NCBI GenBank assembly: GCA_021161685.1
Contig: JAGHAD010000002.1
Coordinates: 1 to 12,237, forward strand
Length of the DNA: 12,237 nt
Reading direction: 5' to 3'
Source of the DNA: Thermoplasmata archaeon
GTDB lineage: Archaea > Thermoplasmatota > E2 > DHVEG-1 > B18-G2
The position numbers were made by a program, and so were the translations under genes. Shown here one piece after another: positions 7,299-12,237 of this stretch. The notes below the pieces were generated by a model, which was given only the letters and a program-made list of their open reading frames with translations, did not search any database and was not told the origin of the DNA. Each line of letters opens with the position of its first letter. The stretch's first letter is position 1.

Positions 7299-8356
7299 CA
7301 GATCACCCCAGTTTCCTTTGCAACCTTTTTAGCAGCCTCTTTGGTCAGACCACTTTCTCCAAGGATTGTATACCTATCGGGTCTTATTGTATGAGCGGTT
7401 GTAAGAGCTTGTATTATTTTCTTTTTTGAAATGCCCAACTCCTTTGCAGTCGTTGGGGCTCCTATTTTTGATAGCGCTTCCTTTATCTCTTCCCAGTCCC
7501 CTCCATGGAGATACATCATCATTATGGCACCAACCCCACATTGCTCTCCATGCATGGCTTTTCCGGGAGCAATTCTGTCAAGTACGTGAGAAAACATGTG
7601 TTCCGCCCCAGATGCAGGTCTAGAACTTCCTGCAACACACATCGCCACACCAGAAACTATCATTCCCTTTACCGCCAGCCAGACTGCTTCTTCTGAATTT
7701 GGTCTTATTATATCTGCATTTTCAACTAGAAGAGTTGCTGCCGTTTTTGATAGAGAAGCTGCGTAACTACTAAATTCTTCGTTTTTAAGCCTATGGGCGA
7801 GCTCCCAATCCTTCAGAGCGGAGAGATTGGAAATGACGTCGGCACATCCTGAGGCAAGCATCCTGTAAGGTGCACTTTTGATAACAGAAGTATCCGCCAC
7901 TACAGCCAAGGGTGAAATAGCCTTTTCCGAGGAAGGTCCATTAGGTGTTTTTATAGATGCTTGCGGTGAAGCAATACCATCATGAGAAGCAGCGGTTGGA
8001 ATACTTATGAAATCTATACCTGTTTTGTACGCAGATAGTTTCGAAACATCTATCACGCTACCGCCGCCTACCCCAAGAACGAAATTTATGGAATCATTTT
8101 CTATAATTTTAATCACCCTGTTCACCTCTTTCAGAGTTGGAGAGTTGATTATAACTTCCTTAACGTTGTAATCCTCCTGCCTCAATAACTTTGCCACTCT
8201 GTTGCCCAATATCTTCTTGGTATTCTTATCCGCAACCACCAATGCGTTTCCCTCAACGAGCCTGTTACATAGATCTGTTAAATGCTCTATTGCGTTGTGT
8301 CCAACTATAATATCTCTTGGAACAACCATTTTTTTGAATTTTTGAAATCTACCCAT
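7298..8356 (-). CDS. egsA: sn-Glycerol-1-phosphate dehydrogenase [NAD(P)+]
   Basis: EgsA reduces dihydroxyacetone phosphate to sn-glycerol-1-phosphate, giving archaeal lipids their characteristic backbone stereochemistry. The 352-residue protein has the nucleotide-binding GVGGGSVIDVSK (95-106), IPTAASHDGIASPQASI (119-135), and zinc-ligand positions D173 (GCADVISN), H253 (GAEHMFSH) and H269 (AMHGEQCGVG), as in the iron/zinc-dependent dehydrogenase superfamily. Length is typical. The ATG at 8356 lies about 29 nt from a palindromic TATA element shared with the divergent membrane-protein gene. The gene is the first of a two-gene operon with UPF0179. Confidence 0.97.
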   Translation of the reverse strand: MGRFQKFKKMVVPRDIIVGHNAIEHLTDLCNRLVEGNALVVADKNTKKILGNRVAKLLRQEDYNVKEVIINSPTLKEVNRVIKIIENDSINFVLGVGGGSVIDVSKLSAYKTGIDFISIPTAASHDGIASPQASIKTPNGPSSEKAISPLAVVADTSVIKSAPYRMLASGCADVISNLSALKDWELAHRLKNEEFSSYAASLSKTAATLLVENADIIRPNSEEAVWLAVKGMIVSGVAMCVAGSSRPASGAEHMFSHVLDRIAPGKAMHGEQCGVGAIMMMYLHGGDWEEIKEALSKIGAPTTAKELGISKKKIIQALTTAHTIRPDRYTILGESGLTKEAAKKVAKETGVI

Positions 8357-8380
8357 GTGTTGGAAGATAATTGAGAACCT

Positions 8381-8390
8381 TAATATATTA
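8381..8390. promoter_or_regulatory. Single palindromic TATA element serving two divergent genes
   Basis: TAATATATTA is its own reverse complement. Its centre lies about 29 nt from the egsA start (8356) and about 24 nt from the GTG of the DUF63 gene (8410). Only 53 bases separate the two start codons and I see no second box. The A-rich stretch GGAAAAAA on the egsA side (8391-8398 read on minus) is a better BRE-like sequence than GAGAACC on the other side, suggesting stronger firing toward egsA. Confidence 0.55.
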
Positions 8391-8409
8391 TTTTTTCCTT
8401 TCCTCGGTA

Positions 8410-9555
8410 GTGAAAAGGGTAGATATCACTATACTGATATCTATTTCCATTTCTCTATCCCTCTTTTTGATCCTCTACATTCTCTTCCCCGATGTCGTTT
8501 ATTCTCAATTTATATGGAAGTTCTTTTGGGGACCAGTCGTAGCGGATGCCGTAGGTCATGAAGTGAGCTATAAAGGAGTTGTCGCTAGAGAGGGATATAC
8601 CCTCGTCTCTGAAGTTGTATATGGGATGATTGCTTTGGTGTGCATCTACTACATGTATAGGTTTCTAAAGCTATTAAAACTAAGTATAGACTGGAAATTC
8701 TGCCTGTCCTTGCTTCCTTTTATTCTCTTTGGTTCGATCACAAGGGTTTTAGAAGATGCTTACTTCTTTAAGATACCTCTTTCATACTGGTTCATCAGCC
8801 CTTTGATATACATACAAATAGCTCTCTACGTAGTTTTTCTCCTTGTCCTATCAAAGGCAGCAGAGAAAATTAAAAAGGCGGTACCCAAAGCGATCTTCCT
8901 TCTCACTCTTCCAACTGGATATTCAATATCATGGTTTTTCATAAAAGATTTCATTCTTTTTGATCTACATCCGTTGGTTGCATTTGTCATATCTTTTGCC
9001 ATCCTTCCCGCTTACCTGCCTAGGATACGTAAAGTGGGTTTTGATGCAAAAGAGTTTCTCTTCTTCTCTGGCTTGATTTTATTATCATTTTCGATCTATC
9101 CAATAACACATTGGAATCCAAGCAAGGTGAGACTGGATTTCTTTTCTCTTAATCTGGGCTTGGTATCCGTCATCGTTCTAACTTTAGCCTTAGGATGCAA
9201 GTTAAAAGAGAGATTGAAAGTTTTTTCACAACCCTTTAACGTTTCCATGGTTTTCGCTCATCTTTTAGATGGAACAACGAGCTACTTGAGCATATATGAT
9301 CCTTTCAATCTAGGTTTGCCACTCTACGGGGAAAAGCATCCAGTACCTTCCTATCTAATGGGAATATCCGGAGGCGTGCTGTATCCAGTTATCAAGTTAG
9401 TGCTTATTGTGCTTGTAATTTACATCTTGGATATTCTCTATGCAAAGGAGCTGGAAAGGCGTGGGGATATAGTGAACATTCTTAAAATAGCGATCATCAT
9501 ACTTGGACTTGCCCCCGGAACAAGAGACCTAATGAGAGTAACCCTAGGTACTTAA
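8410..9555 (+). CDS. DUF63 family polytopic membrane protein
   Basis: This is a hydrophobic protein of 381 residues with roughly nine or ten predicted membrane segments, the first at about residues 6-26 and the last pair near 330-378. It fits the archaeal DUF63 family, of unknown function. Conserved-looking polar spots in or next to membrane segments are RVLED (about 112), GYSISWF, HPLVAF, AHLLDGTTSYLSIYDP, EKHPVPSYLM and the C-terminal APGTRDLMRVTLG. The frame is open from a TTG at 8371, but that lies upstream of the shared TATA box. GTG at 8410 gives MKRVDITILIS, a basic residue pair before the first helix, and correct leaderless spacing. It is divergent from the lipid-backbone gene egsA, consistent with a membrane-related role (inference). 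Confidence 0.85.
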   Translation: MKRVDITILISISISLSLFLILYILFPDVVYSQFIWKFFWGPVVADAVGHEVSYKGVVAREGYTLVSEVVYGMIALVCIYYMYRFLKLLKLSIDWKFCLSLLPFILFGSITRVLEDAYFFKIPLSYWFISPLIYIQIALYVVFLLVLSKAAEKIKKAVPKAIFLLTLPTGYSISWFFIKDFILFDLHPLVAFVISFAILPAYLPRIRKVGFDAKEFLFFSGLILLSFSIYPITHWNPSKVRLDFFSLNLGLVSVIVLTLALGCKLKERLKVFSQPFNVSMVFAHLLDGTTSYLSIYDPFNLGLPLYGEKHPVPSYLMGISGGVLYPVIKLVLIVLVIYILDILYAKELERRGDIVNILKIAIIILGLAPGTRDLMRVTLGT

Positions 9556-9557
9556 AG

Positions 9558-9570
9558 TTAAATATTAAAT
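9558..9570 (+). promoter_or_regulatory. TATA-like element for rps8e-srp19
   Basis: TTAAATATTAAAT is centred about 29 nt before the ATG of rps8e, in a 37-nt gap. No Shine-Dalgarno is seen, so a leaderless mRNA is likely. Confidence 0.55.
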
Positions 9571-9592
9571 ACTCCCTTTCCTTTTTCCTGCC

Positions 9593-9973
9593 ATGGCGCT
9601 GTGGCAGGGCAGATCTAGGAGAGCAATAACCGGTAAGATACTAAGGCCTTATAGGAAAAAGAGAAAGTACGAGATGGGAGGAGAACACCTTTTCACAACT
9701 ATTGGAGAAAAGAGGACAAAGATGGTTAGAACGAGAGGAGGTAACCAAAAAGTAAAGCTTCTATCAACAAATGTTGCGTACGTGACTGACAAAAAAACTG
9801 GAAAAACGACCAAGACCGAGATCCTTAGCGTCGTCGAGAATCCTGCAAATCCCCACTATGTAAGGAGAAATATAATAACGAAAGGAGCGATTATCGAAAC
9901 AAAACTTGGCAAAGCAAAGGTAACTTCCAGGCCTGGACAGCATGGAGAGATATTTGCTGTTTTAGTTGAATAA
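9593..9973 (+). CDS. rps8e: Ribosomal protein eS8 (S8e)
   Basis: A small-subunit ribosomal protein shared by archaea and eukaryotes. The 126-residue length is standard for the archaeal form. Clear signatures are MALWQGRSRRAITGKILRPYRKKRKYEMG at the N-terminus (residues 1-29), the KRTKMVRTRGGNQKVKLL segment, VENPANPHYVRRNIITKGAIIET, and the end VTSRPGQHGEIFAVLVE. The protein is strongly basic. It is the first gene of a pair, with srp19 starting one base after its stop codon. Confidence 0.97.
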   Translation: MALWQGRSRRAITGKILRPYRKKRKYEMGGEHLFTTIGEKRTKMVRTRGGNQKVKLLSTNVAYVTDKKTGKTTKTEILSVVENPANPHYVRRNIITKGAIIETKLGKAKVTSRPGQHGEIFAVLVE

Positions 9974-9974
9974 T

Positions 9975-10277
9975 ATGGTCGGAAGAAGAGATGGTAAGTA
10001 TGTGATATGGCCATTGTATTTCGATGCCAGCTTATCTAGAAGGGAAGGGAGGAGGGTTCCAAAGAAACTAGCTGTAGAAAAACCGTCAGTTGATGATATT
10101 CTAAGAGCTTCAAGAGAACTTGGTCTGAATCCAGTCCTAGAGAAGGATGCAAGGCATCCGTCAAGATACTGGGAGAAAATGGGCAGGGTATTGGTTGATA
10201 AGAAAGGATCGAAAACTATTTTAATCAAAAAAATAGCAAAACTTTTAAATGAAACTAAAATTTCAACTCAAGCTTAA
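9975..10277 (+). CDS. srp19: Signal recognition particle 19 kDa protein
   Basis: SRP19 binds helices 6 and 8 of the 7S RNA and promotes SRP54 binding, part of co-translational protein targeting. The 100-residue protein is of archaeal type and length. Signatures are YVIWPLYFDASLSRREGRRVP (residues 9-29, RNA-contacting N-terminus), the helix VDDILRASRELGLNP, and KDARHPSRYWEKMGRVLV. An in-frame TTG at 9966 would overlap rps8e, but the ATG at 9975 begins the conserved sequence and lies one base after the rps8e stop. Co-transcription with rps8e is evident. Confidence 0.96.
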   Translation: MVGRRDGKYVIWPLYFDASLSRREGRRVPKKLAVEKPSVDDILRASRELGLNPVLEKDARHPSRYWEKMGRVLVDKKGSKTILIKKIAKLLNETKISTQA

Positions 10278-10337
10278 AAAATTAATTTAGTTAATCTACC
10301 AAGTTAAATAGTAAATTATGCATTATAACTCTCATTT

Positions 10338-10356
10338 TGATAGACACAGTCTATCA
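10338..10356. repeat. Motif copy A: perfect 8-bp inverted repeat
   Basis: TGATAGAC and GTCTATCA are perfect inverted arms separated by ACA. With the preceding TTG it matches copy C (12183-12202) at 16 of 20 positions in direct orientation. From GATAGAC onward it matches copy B at 14 of 18. It lies 75 nt before the recombinase start. Roles to consider are a recombination site or an operator. Confidence 0.7.
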
Positions 10357-10377
10357 TGCCCTAACCACTTTTGTAGA

Positions 10378-10398
10378 GATAGACAATATCTAGCAAGC
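10378..10398. repeat. Motif copy B: left member of 21-nt inverted repeat
   Basis: The sequence begins GATAGACAAT and ends ATCTAGCAAGC. Its reverse complement matches 12181-12201 at 19 of 21 positions, differing only at two inner bases. It ends about 6 nt before the TATA-like element of the recombinase gene, so it could also act as an operator. Confidence 0.75.
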
Positions 10399-10403
10399 AT
10401 AAT

Positions 10404-10413
10404 CCTTTTATCA
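10404..10413 (+). promoter_or_regulatory. Weak TATA-like element for the recombinase pair
   Basis: CCTTTTATCA is centred about 23 nt before the ATG at 10431. It is a weak match. Its position right after motif copy B would suit repression by a protein bound there. Confidence 0.25.
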
Positions 10414-10430
10414 TAGCTTCTGTAATTGAG

Positions 10431-11276
10431 ATGGGAATGGGAGGGGATGAAAAAATCATTAGGGCAGCCCTTTATGCAAGGGTATCAACAGAGGATCAGG
10501 CAAAAGAAGGCTTCTCCCTAGATGCTCAAATTGAAAAGTTGAGGTCTTATTGTAAAGCGAGGGGTTGGAAAATAGCTGGAGAATACGTTGATGATGGCTA
10601 CTCAGGGAGAAATACCAACAGGCCGGCTTATCAAAAAATGATGAAAGAAATGGAGAAATGGGATGTTTTGCTCGTAGTGAAAATGGACAGGATACACAGA
10701 AACTCCAAAAATTTCATGGTTATGATGGAGCAACTAAGGAATCATGGCAAGGAATTTGTATCGATGACGGAATCCCTAGATACATCAACATCGATGGGAC
10801 GATTTGTTATGGATATTATTCAGAGAATCGCACAGCTTGAATCGGAGCAGATAGGGGAAAGGGTTTATGTAGGGATGGAACAGAAAGCTAAAATGGGTGG
10901 AGGGATACTTGGGTTCAACATTCCATATGGATATGATTACAAGGATGGTAAATTGTTAGTCAATGACAAGGAGGCTTCAGTTGTTAAGAGAATTTTTAAA
11001 ATGTACCTGGAAGGATTTAGCATGAAAAGGATAGCTGACATCCTTAATTCTGAAGGGATACCAACCAAGCATGGAAAAGAGTGGGGTACCCAAACCATTG
11101 CTTCTATACTAAAAAATCCTCTTTACTGTGGCTTCCTTAGATGGGAGAAGTACGTAAATAAAGGGGAGCATCAGGCCTTGATAGATGTGGATACCTTCAA
11201 TAAAGTGCAGGAAACGATAAAAAATAAAAGTAGAAGACCTTCCAAAATCGTCATGATAAGAAATGAGCGAAAATGA
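10431..11276 (+). CDS. Short serine site-specific recombinase (resolvase + Recombinase domain)
   Basis: The 281-residue protein has a complete serine-recombinase catalytic domain (about 10-135): ALYARVSTEDQ with nucleophile Ser19 and Arg17, DDGYSGRNTNRPAY (54-67), KMDRIHRN with Arg87 and Arg90 (84-91), and TSTSMGRFVMDII before the long helix QRIAQLESEQIGERV. A Recombinase (PF07508-type) DNA-binding domain follows at about 155-265 (GFNIPYGYDYKDGK, MKRIADILNSEGIPTKHG, IASILKNPLYCGFLRW). It then stops, lacking the zinc-ribbon and coiled-coil domain that brings large serine recombinases to 450-700 residues. Serine recombinases cut both strands of two sites and rotate subunits to exchange ends. 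ATG 10431 or 10437 could be the start. Its end overlaps the next gene by 14 nt, implying coupled expression. Confidence 0.92.
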   Translation: MGMGGDEKIIRAALYARVSTEDQAKEGFSLDAQIEKLRSYCKARGWKIAGEYVDDGYSGRNTNRPAYQKMMKEMEKWDVLLVVKMDRIHRNSKNFMVMMEQLRNHGKEFVSMTESLDTSTSMGRFVMDIIQRIAQLESEQIGERVYVGMEQKAKMGGGILGFNIPYGYDYKDGKLLVNDKEASVVKRIFKMYLEGFSMKRIADILNSEGIPTKHGKEWGTQTIASILKNPLYCGFLRWEKYVNKGEHQALIDVDTFNKVQETIKNKSRRPSKIVMIRNERK

Positions 11277-12000
11277 AGCTAGACTCAAGGAAGAAGTCTT
11301 TAAGAGAGCAAGGTATAGGTGTGAGAGATGTTGGTCTAGAGAGAATCTTAAGATGTACAAAATCGATCCAAAAGGGAAAGATATACCTGAGAATTATTCG
11401 GTTTTGTGCGGTAGTTGTTATAGCAAGGCTCCAAGAAATCCATTCATATTTAAAGAGTTCTTTCTTAGATTCTCTTCTCCAAAGGAAGCTATGGAATTTT
11501 ACGATGCCGATAGCGAGGAAGAGGCTTTGAAAAAATTTTGCAAGGAGCGTGGCATAGATTTCAAAAAGATACAGATTGAAGAAAGAAAATTGATGCGTTC
11601 CGAAGCCATTAAAAAAGGTATGGAAAGGTGTGCAGAAATTAGAGGACACGCCGGTTTCAATATCCCTTATGGATACAATTACAAAGACGGGAAGCTCTCG
11701 ATAAATGAGGAGGAGGCAAAGGTTGTTAAGGATATTTACTCATGGTATTTGTCAGGGAAAAGTATGCAAGATATAGCTGAAATGCTCAATTCTGCCAAAA
11801 TTCCAACGAAAAGAGGGGGGATCTGGGCAAAAAAGACAATTTCCGGCATTCTGAAAAATCCGATGTACTGCGGGTACTTTAGAAGGGAGGGGAAGATAAC
11901 GAGATTTCATGGATTGAAAATTGTTGATACCGATACGTTCAAAAAGGTTCAGGAAAAACTAAAGGAACAAGGGGGAAAGCCTTTCGAGCTCCCTTTATAA
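11263..12000 (+). CDS. Catalysis-less recombinase paralogue with degenerate HNH zinc finger
   Basis: This 245-residue protein has no serine-recombinase catalytic domain. Residues 16-56 look like an HNH fold: RARYRCERC with C20/C23, and ENYSVLCGSC with C49/C52 and Asn44. The catalytic histidines are missing, with Tyr32-Lys33 where HH is expected and Tyr53 instead of the final His, so a zinc-binding but nuclease-dead domain is inferred. A linker (62-110) precedes a Recombinase domain at about 130-235 (GFNIPYGYNYKDGK, MQDIAEMLNSAKIPTKRG, ISGILKNPMYCGYFRR). By eye this is identical at about 48 of 77 positions to the one in the preceding gene. Codons differ widely, so the duplication is not recent. 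It may be a DNA-binding partner or directionality factor for the catalytic subunit, or a degraded paralogue. Confidence 0.8.
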   Translation: MSENEARLKEEVFKRARYRCERCWSRENLKMYKIDPKGKDIPENYSVLCGSCYSKAPRNPFIFKEFFLRFSSPKEAMEFYDADSEEEALKKFCKERGIDFKKIQIEERKLMRSEAIKKGMERCAEIRGHAGFNIPYGYNYKDGKLSINEEEAKVVKDIYSWYLSGKSMQDIAEMLNSAKIPTKRGGIWAKKTISGILKNPMYCGYFRREGKITRFHGLKIVDTDTFKKVQEKLKEQGGKPFELPL

Positions 12001-12003
12001 ATC

Positions 12004-12031
12004 TGTCAATTTCGGTAGACCGATTTTGACA
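12004..12031. repeat. 28-bp near-palindrome directly after the second recombinase gene
   Basis: The left arm TGTCAATTTCGGT and right arm ACCGATTTTGACA are inverted repeats with 11 of 13 pairs matching (two T-T mismatches) around a central AG at 12017-12018. It begins 4 nt after the stop codon. A palindrome of this length with an asymmetric central dinucleotide resembles a serine-recombinase crossover site. As RNA it would form a hairpin with a small loop and one internal bulge, so a role at the transcript end is possible. Confidence 0.65.
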
Positions 12032-12060
12032 ATAATAACCGAAGGTAACTTCAAGAGAAA

Positions 12061-12078
12061 ACTTTTAATTTTCTTTTC
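12061..12078 (+). terminator. T-rich stretch, possible archaeal terminator
   Basis: ACTTTTAATTTTCTTTT lies about 60 nt past the stop codon of the recombinase pair. T-rich tracts terminate archaeal transcription. No hairpin adjoins it; the palindrome at 12004-12031 is 30 nt upstream. Confidence 0.35.
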
Positions 12079-12180
12079 GAAAGGAATAAAAAATGTCCCC
12101 AACTGGTTTTTGATCAGTTTCTCAGGCGTGGTTACAAGCATTTCTGCAGATGTTCAAGGCTTAAAGGCGAGAAATAGATG
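12079..12180. other. Non-coding gap downstream of the recombinase pair
   Basis: No convincing reading frame or RNA gene was found. The only structure noted is a weak inverted pair, AACTG (12101-12105) and CAGTT (12115-12119). With its flanks this forms the longest gene-free stretch of the window (12001-12237). Confidence 0.5.
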
Positions 12181-12201
12181 GCTTGCTAGACATTGACTAT
12201 C
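12181..12201. repeat. Motif copy C: right member of 21-nt inverted repeat
   Basis: The sequence begins GCTTGCTAGA and ends CATTGACTATC. It pairs in inverted orientation with copy B (19 of 21), and also resembles copy A in direct orientation (16 of 20 over 12183-12202), because the motif is itself a loose palindrome (TTGCTAGACA and TGACTATCAA halves). Confidence 0.75.
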
Positions 12202-12220
12202 AATCAAAACTCGGTTAAAG

Positions 12221-12231
12221 ATTTTAATATA
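12221..12231 (+). promoter_or_regulatory. TATA-like element for a gene beyond the right edge
   Basis: ATTTTAATATA sits 6 nt from the end of the window. By the spacing seen at other genes here, a plus-strand start would fall roughly 15-25 nt past the edge. Motif copy C ends 20 nt upstream of it. Confidence 0.3.
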
Positions 12232-12237
12232 CACTTC

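Larger units (their letters stand above)
10338..12203 (+). mobile_element. Candidate recombinase cassette bounded by related repeats
   Basis: The two recombinase-family genes are enclosed by three copies of a quasi-palindromic motif, two upstream and one downstream, with a separate 28-bp palindrome inside the downstream edge. The left (10378-10398) and right (12181-12201) copies form a 21-nt inverted repeat with two mismatches. No cargo beyond the two genes is present, and I see no target-site duplication outside the repeats. Base composition does not differ obviously from the neighbours. The boundaries are a hypothesis. Confidence 0.4.

Noticed and set aside
8371..8409. TTG start for the DUF63 protein, or a 68-residue frame from 8355
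   Set aside because: TTG at 8371 precedes the shared TATA box. The other frame runs against the membrane protein and encodes nothing recognisable.
10278..10337. Short inverted pair ATTAA/TTAAT after srp19 as a terminator
   Set aside because: Five-base A/T arms are expected by chance in such A/T-rich sequence, and no clear T-run follows.
10431..12000. A single large serine recombinase broken by a frameshift
   Set aside because: The second gene carries its own complete second Recombinase domain and an HNH-like rather than zinc-ribbon motif. Repairing the frame would give an unusual double-Recombinase protein, not a standard one. Not fully excluded, see the frameshift finding.
12140..12190. 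tRNA gene suggested by GTTCAAGGC
   Set aside because: The flanking bases do not pair as a T-stem, and no acceptor or anticodon stem can be drawn around it.
12154..12237. Minus-strand open frame entering from the right edge
   Set aside because: It has 27 codons with no recognisable motif, and it overlaps the repeat and a plus-strand TATA-like element.

Overview
The window is chromosomal DNA from an archaeon, most likely a euryarchaeote-type lineage. Evidence for an archaeon is a glycerol-1-phosphate dehydrogenase (archaeal lipid backbone), the wyosine enzyme Taw1, ribosomal protein S8e, SRP19, a GPN-loop GTPase, a UPF0179 protein and a DUF63 membrane protein. Many first genes of a transcription unit have an A/T-rich TATA-like element about 25-30 nt before the start codon and no convincing Shine-Dalgarno, as expected for leaderless archaeal mRNAs. 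I cannot name the genus.

Layout, left to right. (1) 2-127: the C-terminal tail of a plus-strand gene, probably a winged-helix protein, overlapping tail-to-tail with a minus-strand SLOG/LOG-like protein. (2) 703-2809: purD followed one base later by a GPN-loop GTPase. (3) 2799-6234, minus strand: argS, an SplB-like (COG1533) radical SAM protein and taw1 in one tightly packed, tRNA-flavoured operon. (4) 6302-6883: an orphan lipoprotein ending in a CXXCH motif. (5) 6870-8356, minus: egsA translationally coupled to a cysteine-rich UPF0179 protein. (6) 8410-9555: a DUF63 polytopic membrane protein, sharing with egsA one palindromic TATA element. (7) 9593-10277: rps8e and srp19, one base apart. (8) 10338-12203: an accessory module with two overlapping recombinase-family genes.

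The accessory module is the unusual part. Its first gene is a short serine recombinase with a complete catalytic domain and one Recombinase DNA-binding domain, but without the zinc-ribbon/coiled-coil tail of large serine recombinases. The second gene overlaps it by 14 nt. It lacks the catalytic domain, begins with a degenerate HNH-type zinc finger, and then carries a second, clearly paralogous Recombinase domain. The pair is flanked by an inverted 21-nt repeat (19/21 matches), with a third related copy further upstream. A 28-bp near-palindrome with a central AG dinucleotide follows the second stop codon at once. This could be a two-subunit serine recombinase cassette with its own sites. The alternative is a recombinase with operators and a terminator hairpin.

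Otherwise the region is compact housekeeping DNA. No intergenic gap exceeds 300 bases; the longest gene-free stretch is 12001-12237. I saw no rRNA, tRNA or CRISPR array.
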